From: Thermocaproicibacter sp036844765
Lineage (GTDB): Bacteria > Bacillota > Clostridia > Oscillospirales > Acutalibacteraceae
Assembly: GCA_036844765.1 (NCBI GenBank)
Contig: DAIUFE010000019.1
Span: forward strand, 1 to 28,105
DNA length: 28,105 nt
Direction of reading: 5' to 3'
Below the pieces are notes generated by a model. The model searched no databases, was not told the origin of the DNA, and saw only the letters and a list, made by a program, of their open reading frames with translations. The first letter of the stretch is position 1. The number at the start of each line of letters is the position of its first letter. Positions 7,649 to 17,282 of this stretch are shown here, one piece after another. The position numbers and the translations under genes are program-made.

Positions 7649-9775
7649 ATGGACGAAGAAGAGAAAAAGCCGAGGGGCGGCGGGCGCCTCCTCTTCGCGG
7701 GGATCGCGCTGTTCGCCGTGCTCGCCGCCTATGCGCTGCGCCTTGCGGACTGGCAGATCGCGAACCACGACAAATGGCTCCGGGAGGCCGACCGCTCCGG
7801 CACCGCGACCGCCCCGCTGGAGGCCGCGCGCGGCGAGATCCTGGACGCGCAGGGTGTCGGCCTCGCCGTGAACCAGACGGGCTACGCGATCCGCTTCAAC
7901 GCCGCCTATATGAAGGAAAAGACGGAAAACGCGACCATCCACACGCTGATCGCCCTGCTGGACGCCCGCGGCGAAAAGTGGGTGGACAAGCTGCCCATCC
8001 GGCTGAACTCCGCGGGAAAATACGAGTTCATCCCCGGGCAGGAAAAAGAGGTCTCTGTGCTGAAATCCAAGGACTTTCTTGCCGTGAACCCCTACACGAC
8101 GGCGGAGCAGTGCATGCAGCACCTGATTGAAAAATACGGCTGCGAGGGGTATTCCGCGAAGGACGCGCGGGACATCGCCTCCGTGCGGTACAATATGGCC
8201 CGCACGTGGTTCTCGCTCTCCATCCCCTACACGTTCGCCGAAAGCGTGAGCCAGGACACCGTGGCCGTGATCAGCGAGAACTCCGCCTCCCTGCCGGGGG
8301 TGGAGACGAAGGTCACCGCCGTGCGCAAATACCCGGACGGCACCCTGCTGCCCCAGATCCTGGGCACGGTGGGGGCCATCTCGCAGGAGGAATACGACGC
8401 GCTGCACAAGACGAAGGGCTACGCGCTGGACGACCGGCTGGGCAAGAGCGGCGTCGAAAAGGCCTTCGAGGACCAGCTGCGCGGCAAGGCCGGCGAGCTG
8501 AGGTTCAACCTCGCCCAGGACGGCTCCATCGCGTCCGAGACCGTCGTCAAGGCGCCCGTGGCGGGCAACACGGTGCACCTGACCATCGACAGCCGCCTGC
8601 AGAAGGTGCTGAACGCCTCGCTCGCGCAGAACGTGACGGGCGCGCGGGAATATGGCGAGCAGCTCTGCGCCCAGAACTACAAGGGCAGCCGGACCGGCCA
8701 CGGCGAGGACTGCGTCGCCGGCGCCGCGGTGGTGCTGCGGGTGAAGGACTTCGCCGTCCTCGCGGCCTCCACCTACCCCTCCTACGACCAGAACCGCATC
8801 GCGGAGGATGCGAAATACTACGGCACCCTGCTGAAGGACGGCAAGACCAAGCCGCTGATCAACCGCGCGTTCAACGGCGTGTTTACGCCCGGCTCCGTCG
8901 TGAAGCCCTACGTGACGCTCGCGGCCCTGCAGGAAGGGGCCATCACCACCTCCACGCGCATCCTGGCGAACAGCATCTACATGCGGTTCGCGGATTCCCA
9001 TTTCACGCCGCACAGCCTCGGGAGCTACGGCTACGTGACCGCGAATTTCGCCCTCATGAAGTCCAGCAACGCCTTTTTCTACGAGGTCGGCTACCGGCTG
9101 GGCATCACCAAGATGAACCTCTACGCGCGGCGCTTCGGCCTCGGCGTGAAGACGGGCCTGGAGCTCGGCGAGAGCGCGGGCGTCCTCGCCGGCCCGGAGG
9201 AGCGCGCCGCCTCGGGCGGCTCGTGGTGGGACGGCAACACCGTCGAGGCGGCCGTGGGGCAGGACGACAACCTGTTCTCCCCGCTGCAGCTCGCCACCTA
9301 CTGCGCGACCCTCGCCAACAAAGGGGTGCGCCTGCAGCCGCACCTTCTCGACAAAATCACCGACTACGCGCAGCAGAAGGTGATCTCCTCCGCGCAGCCC
9401 AAGCAGGCGGCGAACGTCGGCGTGAGCGATTCCTACCAGGAATACGTGAAGGCCGCGATGCGCAGCGTCGCGACGGGCGGCACCGCCGCCTCCGTGTTCA
9501 AAGACTACGGCGTCGCCATCGCGGCGAAAACCGGCACGGCGGAGCTGGGCACCAACGGCTCCGACAACGTGACCTTCATCGGCTACGCCCCTTACGACGA
9601 CCCGCAGATCGCCGTCGCCGTCGTGCTGGAGCACGGCGCGACCGGCAAATACTCCATGACGGTGGCCAAGGACCTGTTCGACGCCTATTTCTTCGGCAAA
9701 ACCGTCGATTCCTCCGGCCGCCTGGTGATGCCGTCGGCGTCGCAGGCGGCGGGCGCCTCCTCTTCCGCGGGCTGA
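7649..9775 (+). CDS. Penicillin-binding protein 2 (elongasome transpeptidase)
   Basis: A 708-residue class B PBP that cross-links peptidoglycan during side-wall growth. A single N-terminal membrane anchor (about residues 10-28) is followed by the dimerisation domain (ARGEILDAQGVGLAVN, the R-G-x-I-x-D-x-x-G motif). The transpeptidase motifs are complete: Ser416-Val-Val-Lys419, S472-S-N474 and Lys627-Thr-Gly. The ATG at 7649 is preceded by AAAGGAGGAATG. The protein is long for PBP2, with extra sequence in the N-terminal part (about residues 85-200). It ends the mreC-mreD-PBP2 unit, and no rodA partner lies next to it, although SEDS-PBP2 pairs are commonly adjacent. Confidence 0.92.
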   Translation: MDEEEKKPRGGGRLLFAGIALFAVLAAYALRLADWQIANHDKWLREADRSGTATAPLEAARGEILDAQGVGLAVNQTGYAIRFNAAYMKEKTENATIHTLIALLDARGEKWVDKLPIRLNSAGKYEFIPGQEKEVSVLKSKDFLAVNPYTTAEQCMQHLIEKYGCEGYSAKDARDIASVRYNMARTWFSLSIPYTFAESVSQDTVAVISENSASLPGVETKVTAVRKYPDGTLLPQILGTVGAISQEEYDALHKTKGYALDDRLGKSGVEKAFEDQLRGKAGELRFNLAQDGSIASETVVKAPVAGNTVHLTIDSRLQKVLNASLAQNVTGAREYGEQLCAQNYKGSRTGHGEDCVAGAAVVLRVKDFAVLAASTYPSYDQNRIAEDAKYYGTLLKDGKTKPLINRAFNGVFTPGSVVKPYVTLAALQEGAITTSTRILANSIYMRFADSHFTPHSLGSYGYVTANFALMKSSNAFFYEVGYRLGITKMNLYARRFGLGVKTGLELGESAGVLAGPEERAASGGSWWDGNTVEAAVGQDDNLFSPLQLATYCATLANKGVRLQPHLLDKITDYAQQKVISSAQPKQAANVGVSDSYQEYVKAAMRSVATGGTAASVFKDYGVAIAAKTGTAELGTNGSDNVTFIGYAPYDDPQIAVAVVLEHGATGKYSMTVAKDLFDAYFFGKTVDSSGRLVMPSASQAAGASSSAG

Positions 9776-9821
9776 GGCCGGGGCGGGAATTTTCCAATAT
9801 TTATACAAAAGAACATTGAAA

Positions 9822-9854
9822 AACCTTTACTCCGCAAAAAGGTTGTGATAAGAT
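9822..9854 (+). promoter_or_regulatory. Probable promoter of minD-mgsA with overlapping dyad
   Basis: TTTACT (9826-9831), a 17-base spacer and TAAGAT (9849-9854) preceded by TGA (extended -10). A dyad AACCTTT (9822-9828) and AAAGGTT (9838-9844) covers the -35 box and part of the spacer. It could be an operator or the remnant of a weak terminator hairpin. Confidence 0.5.
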
Positions 9855-9881
9855 AGGAACAACGGGGGAGAAACGGAGCCT

Positions 9882-10628
9882 ATGAATTCGGTTACGGTCA
9901 TCGCGTCCGGAAAGGGCGGCGCGGGAAAATCCACGGTGACGGCCGGGCTGGGCGCGGCGCTCGCCGCGCGCGGCAGGCGGGTCCTCCTGATCGACGGCGA
10001 CGCGGGCCTCGGGTGCCTGGACCACATGCTCGGCGTCTCCGAACGCCGGGTGTTCGATCTGGCGGACGTGGTCTCCGGCGCCGCGGAACCGGACAAGGCC
10101 GTCTACGTCTCCTCCTTTTCCCCCAACCTGTTCCTCCTGCCCGCGCCGGGCGCGGAGGAGGACGTCGTCAGCCCCGACATCATGCGGGAGCTGGCGGGGG
10201 TGTTTTCCCGCTATTACGATTACGTGCTGATCGACAGCCCCGCGGGCGTGGGGCAGGGATTCTTCAGCGCGGCGGCGGCCGCCCGGCGGGCGCTGCTGGT
10301 CGCGACGCCCGACCCGGTCTGCCTGCGCGACACCGCCCAGACGCGCCTGCGCCTGCGGGAAGCCGGCGTGGCGCAGCAGAGGCTGGTGATCAACCGCTTC
10401 AGCGGGGCGGCGTTCCGGCGGCAGGGATATTACCGCGACCTCGACGCCGTGATCGACGCGGCCGGCGTGCGGCTGATCGCCGTGGTGCCGGACGACCCCC
10501 GCCTTGCGGCGGCGGCCGCGAACGCGCGGCCCGCTCCGGAAAAATCGCCCGGGGGGATGGCGCTGGCCCGCCTGGCCGCGCGGATGGAAGGGGAGCGCGT
10601 TCCCCTTCCCCCGCCGCAGAAACTCTGA
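9882..10628 (+). CDS. minD: MinD/ParA-family ATPase (MinD-like)
   Basis: A 248-residue P-loop ATPase with the deviant Walker A KGGAGKST (residues 10-17), the DGDAGLGCLDHMLG strand-switch region and VLIDSPAGVGQGF as Walker B/A'. VFDLADVVSGAAE is typical of MinD rather than ParA. MinD recruits MinC to the membrane to block misplaced division. Two features are odd: neither minC nor minE is adjacent, and the C-terminus ends in a proline-rich tail (PPPQKL) without the clear basic amphipathic membrane-targeting helix of classical MinD, although MALARLAARM upstream could be a weak version. Its place between PBP2 and mgsA matches minD in clostridial mre clusters. Another membrane-localising ParA role remains possible. 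Confidence 0.75.
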   Translation: MNSVTVIASGKGGAGKSTVTAGLGAALAARGRRVLLIDGDAGLGCLDHMLGVSERRVFDLADVVSGAAEPDKAVYVSSFSPNLFLLPAPGAEEDVVSPDIMRELAGVFSRYYDYVLIDSPAGVGQGFFSAAAAARRALLVATPDPVCLRDTAQTRLRLREAGVAQQRLVINRFSGAAFRRQGYYRDLDAVIDAAGVRLIAVVPDDPRLAAAAANARPAPEKSPGGMALARLAARMEGERVPLPPPQKL

Positions 10629-10661
10629 AAAACCGATTTTCCTTTTTTGGGAGGGGAATTT

Positions 10662-11066
10662 ATGAAGATTGCCTTGATCGCCCACGATGCCAAGAAAGAG
10701 CTGATGGTTCAGTTCTGCATCGCCTACTGCGGCGTGCTGAGCCGCCACACCCTCTGCGCGACGGCTACCACCGGCAAGATGGTCGCCGAGGCCACGGGCC
10801 TTGAGATCCAGCGGTTCCTGGGCGGCTCGCAGGGCGGCGACCAGCAGATCGCGGCGCGCATCGCGTGCAACGAGATCGACCTGCTGCTGTTCTTCCGCGA
10901 CCCGCTGAACCCCAAGCCGAACGAGCCGAACGACATGAACCTGCTGCGCCTGTGCGACATGCACAACATCCCCGTCGCGACCAACATCGCCACGGCGGAG
11001 GTGCTGATCCACGGGCTGGAGCGCGGCGACCTCGACTGGCGCGATATTCTGAACCCGAAAAACTGA
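10662..11066 (+). CDS. mgsA: Methylglyoxal synthase
   Basis: A 134-residue cytosolic enzyme that converts dihydroxyacetone phosphate to methylglyoxal and phosphate, relieving sugar-phosphate stress. The phosphate-binding and catalytic region TTGKM...GGSQGGDQQIAA (Asp60 as the likely catalytic base), FFRDPL (Asp80) and HNIPVATNIATAEVLI are all present. By eye, the position of E. coli His98 is Asn87 here (KPNEPND instead of PHDPD); I believe this belongs to a recognised clostridial subgroup. The ATG at 10662 follows GGGAGGGG; an in-frame TTG at 10647 lies before the ribosome site and is rejected. It is 33 bases downstream of minD, the usual end of the clostridial mre-min cluster. Confidence 0.95.
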   Translation: MKIALIAHDAKKELMVQFCIAYCGVLSRHTLCATATTGKMVAEATGLEIQRFLGGSQGGDQQIAARIACNEIDLLLFFRDPLNPKPNEPNDMNLLRLCDMHNIPVATNIATAEVLIHGLERGDLDWRDILNPKN

Positions 11067-11079
11067 ATCGCCCGGAATT

Positions 11080-11296
11080 CCGGCGAAGAACGGAAAGAGT
11101 ACCCGAAGCCCCCGCGCAGAGAAAGGGCGCCGCGGCTGAGAGCGCCCCCGCAGAGCGGGGCTTTGGGGAAGACATCCGGGAGCCGGCCCGTCCCCGCGCG
11201 GGGACGCTTTTAAGGGGAGCCCTGCGGCTCCCGAAAAAGGGTGGCACCACGAGCGGAGTTTCCCTCGTCCCTTTCCTGCGGGACGGGGATTTTTTG
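11080..11296 (+). promoter_or_regulatory. T-box leader (tRNA-sensing riboswitch), Asp specifier with overlapping His triplet
   Basis: The T-box sequence AAGGGTGGCACCAC lies at 11237-11250. Stem I is closed by CCGGC/GCCGG (11080-11084 with 11182-11186). It has the AGTA loop-E strand at 11098-11101, a helix AAGCCCC/GGGGCTT (11106-11112 with 11157-11163) and a distal helix GGGCGC/GCGCCC (11125-11130 with 11142-11147). The 3' specifier strand GAAGACAU (11168-11175) puts GAC (Asp) at 11171-11173, with CAU (His) overlapping at 11173-11175. Two further hairpins follow (11189-11206 and 11215-11232) before the antiterminator/terminator. Uncharged cognate tRNA should favour antitermination into hisS. 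I see no clear promoter between mgsA and the leader, so read-through from minD-mgsA is possible. Confidence 0.9.
11263..11295 (+). terminator. T-box regulatory terminator
   Basis: CCTCGTCCC (11263-11271) pairs with GGGACGGGG (11280-11288, one T-G wobble), with an 8-base loop and then A-T6. The 5' arm must alternatively pair with the T-box sequence upstream in the antiterminated state. Confidence 0.85.
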
Positions 11297-11342
11297 TCCT
11301 TCCGGCGTCCCGAAACATCAAAAGCAAAGGAGTTTTCTTGTG

Positions 11343-12622
11343 ATGGAACCGATCAAAGCGCAGCGAGGCACGCAGGACATCCTGCCCGGGCAGTCCGAAC
11401 GCTGGCGGGCGGTGGAAGAGGCGCTGCGCGCCGGGGCGGAGACCGCCGGCTTCCGCGAGATCCGCACGCCGCTGTTCGAGGATACGCGCCTGTTCCGCCG
11501 CTCCGTCGGCGAGGCGACCGACGTGGTGGAAAAGGAGATGTACACCTTCGAGNNNNNNNNNNCACCCTGAAGCCGGAGGGCACGGCCGGCGCGGTGCGGG
11601 CCTACCTGGAGCACGGGCTGTTCAACAGCCCCCTGCCGGTGCGCCTGTACTACTTCACGCCCTGCTACCGGTACGAGCGCGCGCAGGCGGGCCGCCAGCG
11701 CGAGTTCCACCAGTTCGGCGTCGAAGAGTTCGGCCCCGCCCTGCCGGCGGCGGACGCGGGCCTGATCGCTCTGGCGGACGGCGTCTTCGCGCGGCTGGGC
11801 GTGCGGAACCTCGCGCTCAAGGTCAACTCGATCGGCTGCCCGGACTGCCGCGCGGCATACGCGAAGGCCCTGCGGGAGTATTTCGGCGCGCACCGGGACC
11901 AGCTCTGCGAGGCGTGCCTCTCGCGCCTGGAGCGCAGCCCCCTGCGCCTGCTGGACTGCAAGGAGCCGGGCTGCGCCGCCGTCGCCGCGAAGGCGCCGCG
12001 CATCCTCGACTACCTGTGCGACGAGTGCCGGGAGCACTTCGCCCGGGTGCGGGAGGGCCTCGACGACGCCGGGGTAAAGTACGAGGTGGACCCTTCCGTC
12101 GTCCGCGGGCTGGATTACTACACCCGCACGGTGTTCGAGTTCGTGTCCTCCGACCTCGGCGCGCAGAGCACCGTCTGCGGCGGCGGCCGGTACGACGGCC
12201 TGGTGGAGGAGATGGGCGGCCGGCCCACGCCGGCGCTGGGCTTCGGCCTCGGCCTCGAGCGCCTGCTGCTCGTGATGGAAGCGCAGAAGGCGGAATTCCC
12301 GCCGCAGAAAACCTGCGACCTCTATATCGCCGCGCTGGGCGGCGAAGCGCAGCGGGAGGCGTTCCGCGCGGTCTGCGCGCTGCGGAAAAACTCCGTCGCC
12401 GCGGCGTGCGACGAGATGGGCCGCAGCCTGAACGCGCAGATGAAATACGCCGGCAGGATCGGCGCGAGGTTCACGATGGTGCTGGGCGGGGACGAGCTGA
12501 AGACCGGAAAGGCCGCCCTTAAGAACATGAGGACCGGCAAAACCGCGGAGGTCTCCCTCGCGGACAACCTCGCCCGGCAGTTCGCCGCCGTGCGTGCGGC
12601 GGCCGAAACCGCCGGCGTTTGA
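11343..12622 (+). CDS. hisS: Histidyl-tRNA synthetase (interrupted by an assembly gap)
   Basis: Class II synthetase charging tRNA-His. The N-terminal QRGTQDILPGQSERW and motif 1 region are followed by ten Ns, then TLKPEGTAGAVRAYLEHG, motif 2 (RYERAQAGRQREFHQFGVEEFG), the HisA signature GLDYYTRTVFEF, GGRYDGLVEEMGG, motif 3 (LGFGLGLERLL) and the anticodon-binding domain. The frame before the N run differs from that after it, but homologues need about seven residues there (after MYTFE and before TLKPEG). That is 20 unknown bases rather than 10 and restores one frame, giving about 429 residues. So this is a gap, not a pseudogene. ATG 11343 is chosen; GTG 11340 just before it is equally well placed after AAGGAG. 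Confidence 0.95.
11553..11562. other. Assembly gap (10 N) inside hisS
   Basis: Ten undetermined bases. The flanking codons show the true gap must be 2 modulo 3 long; family alignment suggests about 20 bases. Confidence 0.95.
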
Positions 12623-12643
12623 AAAAAAGGAGATGAGCATCCC

Positions 12644-13558
12644 ATGGATTCATCCGTTCTGGACGGGTTCCGCCTCGCCGCCGCCGAAAAGCGGCTCGGC
12701 GTCTACGGGATCCGCGTGGAGACCGCGGCGGGGAAAAAGGTCACCCGTTTCTGGCGCTCCGACGACGACGTGAACCTGTACTCGGCCTCCAAGACCTTCA
12801 CGTCGCTCGCGGTCGGCCTGTGCGCGGCGGACGGGAGGTTCCAGCTGACCGATAAAATCCTTGACTTCTTCCCGGAATATCGCTCCGCCGCCTCGCCCGG
12901 CAGCGAGGACATCACGCTGCGGGACCTGCTGCACATGTCGTCCGGCAAGCTGCGGTTCTGGTGCGGCGAGAACGAGCGGGAAGAGGACGAAAGGGACTGG
13001 GCGGAACTGTTCTTCCGCGTGCCGGTCACGAAAAAGCCGGGGACGTTCTTTTTCTATTCCAACGCCTGCCCCTACATGCTCGGCCGCGCGATCGAAAAAG
13101 TCACCGGGCAGAGCGCGCGGGATTTCCTGCTGCCCCGGCTGTTCCGGCCGCTCGGCATCCTCAATCCGCAGTGGCACACCGACCCGCGCGGGCACACCCT
13201 CTGCGCGACGCAGCTCTTCCTGAACCTCGACGAATTCAGCCGGCTGGGCACGCTGCTGCTGCACGGCGGGGAGTACGGCGGAAAGCGGCTGGTCGGGGAA
13301 AACTATCTGCGGCGGATGGCGGAGGACACCGTTCCCTCCGGCTGGGACGGATGCGCAGAGCCGGAGGACCTGGCGGGCTACGGCTACCAGGTCTGGCGCT
13401 GCACCCTGCCCGGCGCGTTCCGCGCGGACGGAAAATACGGGCAGTTCTGCATCGTCCTGCCGAAGCAGGGGGCGGCGGTGACCCTCACCGCGCACGAGGA
13501 AACGCGGACCTACGACATGATCCGCGCCGTGTACGACGAGATCGTGCCCAGGCTGTAA
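12644..13558 (+). CDS. Serine hydrolase, class C beta-lactamase/penicillin-binding-like fold
   Basis: A 304-residue protein with the beta-lactamase family (PF00144-type) motifs: Ser47-Ala-Ser-Lys50 as nucleophile motif, the LLHMSSG segment that follows in this family, and Tyr138-Ser-Asn140 as second motif. A candidate third region is around GYGYQVWRC. There is no signal peptide or membrane span, so it should be cytosolic, which argues against a role in beta-lactam resistance or cell-wall synthesis. An esterase or peptide/amide hydrolase is more likely; the substrate is unknown. It sits 21 bases after hisS and 35 bases before aspS with no terminator, hence under the same T-box. AAAAAGGAGATGAG supplies the ribosome site. 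Confidence 0.82.
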   Translation: MDSSVLDGFRLAAAEKRLGVYGIRVETAAGKKVTRFWRSDDDVNLYSASKTFTSLAVGLCAADGRFQLTDKILDFFPEYRSAASPGSEDITLRDLLHMSSGKLRFWCGENEREEDERDWAELFFRVPVTKKPGTFFFYSNACPYMLGRAIEKVTGQSARDFLLPRLFRPLGILNPQWHTDPRGHTLCATQLFLNLDEFSRLGTLLLHGGEYGGKRLVGENYLRRMAEDTVPSGWDGCAEPEDLAGYGYQVWRCTLPGAFRADGKYGQFCIVLPKQGAAVTLTAHEETRTYDMIRAVYDEIVPRL

Positions 13559-13593
13559 AAAGCCCCGGAAAAACATTTTGGAGGAATTCTTAA

Positions 13594-15373
<1,780 letters not shown>

Positions 15374-15404
15374 GGCCCGGCGCGCGGAAAGGAGGGCGTG
15401 CGGC

Positions 15405-16046
15405 GTGCAGAACGTCAATTACCAGAAAGTATTGGACGGGACCCTGCGGGGCCTGGGCGGCCGCGTGCCGTCCCTGCTGCTGCACGACTGCTGCGCCCCG
15501 TGCGGCAGCTACGTTCTCGAATACCTCTCGGATTATTTTTCGATCACGGTGTTCTATTACAACCCGAACATCTCCCCCGAGGAGGAGTACCGCAAGCGCG
15601 TCGCGGAGGTCCGCCGCCTGCTCGCGGAAATGCCCCTGAAGCACCCCGCGCCGCTCCTCGAGGGGCCGTACGAGCCCGGGCGTTTCGCCGCGCTGGCGAA
15701 GGGGCACGAGAGCGACCCGGAGGGCGGCGCGCGCTGCACGGCGTGCTACGCCCTGCGCCTGCGGGAGACCGCGAGGCGCGCGAAAAAGGGCGGGTTTGAT
15801 TTCTTCACCACCACGCTCTCCGTCAGCCCTTACAAGGACGCGCGCAGGCTCAACGCGATCGGCGCGGAGCTGGAGCGGGAGTTCGGCGTGCCGTACCTGC
15901 GCTCCGACTTCAAGAAACGGAACGGGTACCTGCGCTCGATCCGGCTGTCGCATCAATACGGGCTGTACCGGCAAAACTACTGCGGGTGCGCCTTTTCAAA
16001 ACAGAGACGAAAGGAGTCCGATCCAAATGACGGAAGGGTCCTATAA
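15405..16046 (+). CDS. queH: Epoxyqueuosine reductase QueH
   Basis: A 213-residue DUF208-family metalloprotein catalysing the last step of queuosine synthesis, reduction of epoxyqueuosine at position 34 of tRNAs with GUN anticodons (His, Asp, Asn, Tyr). The conserved cysteines are all visible: C29-C30-x2-C33 in HDCCAPCG, C111-x2-C114 in CTACY, and C193-x-C195 in YCGC, the expected iron-sulfur/iron ligands. The YNPNISPEEEY and TTLSVSPYKD segments are diagnostic. The GTG start follows AAAGGAGG at 15388-15395. It begins 31 bases after aspS with no terminator, so it is probably co-transcribed with hisS-aspS. It is the non-cobalamin alternative to QueG. Other queuosine genes are not in the window. 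Confidence 0.94.
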   Translation: MQNVNYQKVLDGTLRGLGGRVPSLLLHDCCAPCGSYVLEYLSDYFSITVFYYNPNISPEEEYRKRVAEVRRLLAEMPLKHPAPLLEGPYEPGRFAALAKGHESDPEGGARCTACYALRLRETARRAKKGGFDFFTTTLSVSPYKDARRLNAIGAELEREFGVPYLRSDFKKRNGYLRSIRLSHQYGLYRQNYCGCAFSKQRRKESDPNDGRVL

Positions 16047-17028
16047 GGCCGACGAGACCCGGTACGGAAACATGCGGTACCGCCGCTGCGGAAACAGCGG
16101 GCTGAAGCTGAGTGCGATCTCGCTCGGCTTCTGGCACAACTTCGGCGGAAGCGCCCTGTACGGGGACTGCCGCGCGATCGTGCGCCGCGCCTTCGACCTC
16201 GGCGTCACGGTCTACGACCTGGCCAACAACTACGGCCCGCCCGGCGGCGCCGCGGAGGAGACCTTCGGCCGCATCCTGAGGGACGATTTCTCCGCCCACC
16301 GCGACGAGATGATCGTCACCACCAAGGCGGGCTTCCCCATGTGGCAGGGCCCTTACGGCGACGGAGGGTCCCGCAAATACCTGCTGGCCAGCCTCGACCA
16401 GAGCCTGAAGCGCCTGGGCCTCGACTATGTGGACATCTTCTACCACCACCGCCCGGACCCCGGCACGCCGCTGGAGGAAACCATGGGCGCGCTGGCCGAC
16501 GCCGTGAAAAGCGGCAAGGCGCTCTATGTCGGCATCTCGAACTACGGCGCGGAGGAAGCGGAAAAAGCCGTCCGCATCCTGGAAGGGATGGGCGCGCGCT
16601 GCCTGATCTGCCAGTCCCGCTACAACCTGCTGGACCGCGGCGCGGAGCGGGAAGGCTTGTTTCAGACGGCGGAGCGGTGCGGCTTCGGCATGACGGCCTA
16701 CAGCCCGCTCGCGCAGGGCGTGCTGACCGGGAAATACAGCCGCGGGATCCTCGCCGGCTCGCGCGCCGACGGCAGGTCCCGCTTCCTGACGCCCAAAAAC
16801 ATCACGCCGGAGATCGTCCGGAAGGTCGGCCGCCTGACCGAGATCGCCCGCCGCCGCGGCCAGACGCCCGCCGAGCTCGCGCTGAGCTGGATCCTCCGCG
16901 AGAAGGCCATGGCCAGCGTGCTGGTCGGCGCCAGCTCCCCCGCGCAGCTCGAGGAGAATGTGAAGTGCCTCGCCCACCTCGATTTCAGCGGGGAGGAGCT
17001 GCGGGAGATCGACTCCGCCCTCGGGTGA
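16027..17028 (+). CDS. Aldo/keto reductase, YghZ/Gpr-like
   Basis: A 333-residue NADPH-dependent (beta/alpha)8 reductase. The tetrad positions are seen in TVYDLANNYGPPGG (Asp and Tyr), TTKAGF (Lys) and FYHHRPD (His). ETFGRIL, MWQGPYGDGGSRKYLLASLDQSLKRL and SPLAQGVLTGKY are typical of the L-glyceraldehyde-3-phosphate reductase (YghZ, AKR14) group, whose E. coli member also reduces methylglyoxal. The ATG overlaps the queH 3' end by 20 bases and follows AAGGAG at 16011-16016. It is the last gene of the hisS operon. A role in removing the methylglyoxal made by the nearby MgsA is inference only; the substrate cannot be read from sequence. Confidence 0.88.
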   Translation: MTEGSYKADETRYGNMRYRRCGNSGLKLSAISLGFWHNFGGSALYGDCRAIVRRAFDLGVTVYDLANNYGPPGGAAEETFGRILRDDFSAHRDEMIVTTKAGFPMWQGPYGDGGSRKYLLASLDQSLKRLGLDYVDIFYHHRPDPGTPLEETMGALADAVKSGKALYVGISNYGAEEAEKAVRILEGMGARCLICQSRYNLLDRGAEREGLFQTAERCGFGMTAYSPLAQGVLTGKYSRGILAGSRADGRSRFLTPKNITPEIVRKVGRLTEIARRRGQTPAELALSWILREKAMASVLVGASSPAQLEENVKCLAHLDFSGEELREIDSALG

Positions 17029-17044
17029 CGGAAAGCCTGCGGAA

Positions 17045-17085
17045 GGGCGGCCCGGGCGCGGAGCCAGCGCCCGGGCCGCCCTTTT
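17045..17085 (+). terminator. Intrinsic terminator of the hisS-aspS-queH operon
   Basis: A perfect 15-bp GC stem (17045-17059 with 17067-17081), a 7-base loop and TTTT. Confidence 0.9.
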
Positions 17086-17116
17086 CGCCGCTTCCGCAGA
17101 AGCCCCATATATGGTA

Positions 17117-17185
17117 TATACTAAGTATACGTTTATCAAAATATTGATTTTTCCTGTTGACTTCTACCCCGTTCGGCGGTATACT
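17117..17185 (+). promoter_or_regulatory. Promoter of nucleoside hydrolase-nrdDG with upstream dyads
   Basis: TTGACT (17157-17162), a 17-base spacer and TATACT (17180-17185). Upstream, in an AT-rich stretch unlike the surrounding GC-rich DNA, are a perfect dyad TATACT-A-AGTATA (17117-17129) and a second dyad ATCAA/TTGAT (17135-17139 with 17144-17148). They could be an operator or an UP element. Confidence 0.8.
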
Positions 17186-17282
17186 TGGAACTGTTCCCGC
17201 CGAAAATAAGGGAAGTCGAAAGGGATCGGACGCTCGGGATTCCCGGCGGGAAAAGCGGAACAACGGAGGAGAAGAAAAAAGC

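Noticed and set aside
11553..12622. hisS and aspS as frameshifted pseudogenes
   Set aside because: The frame changes fall exactly at the N runs, and the missing residue counts from the families restore one frame in both.
12644..13558. Beta-lactam resistance gene
   Set aside because: It has SxxK and YxN motifs but no export signal, and sits in a synthetase operon; general serine hydrolase fits better.
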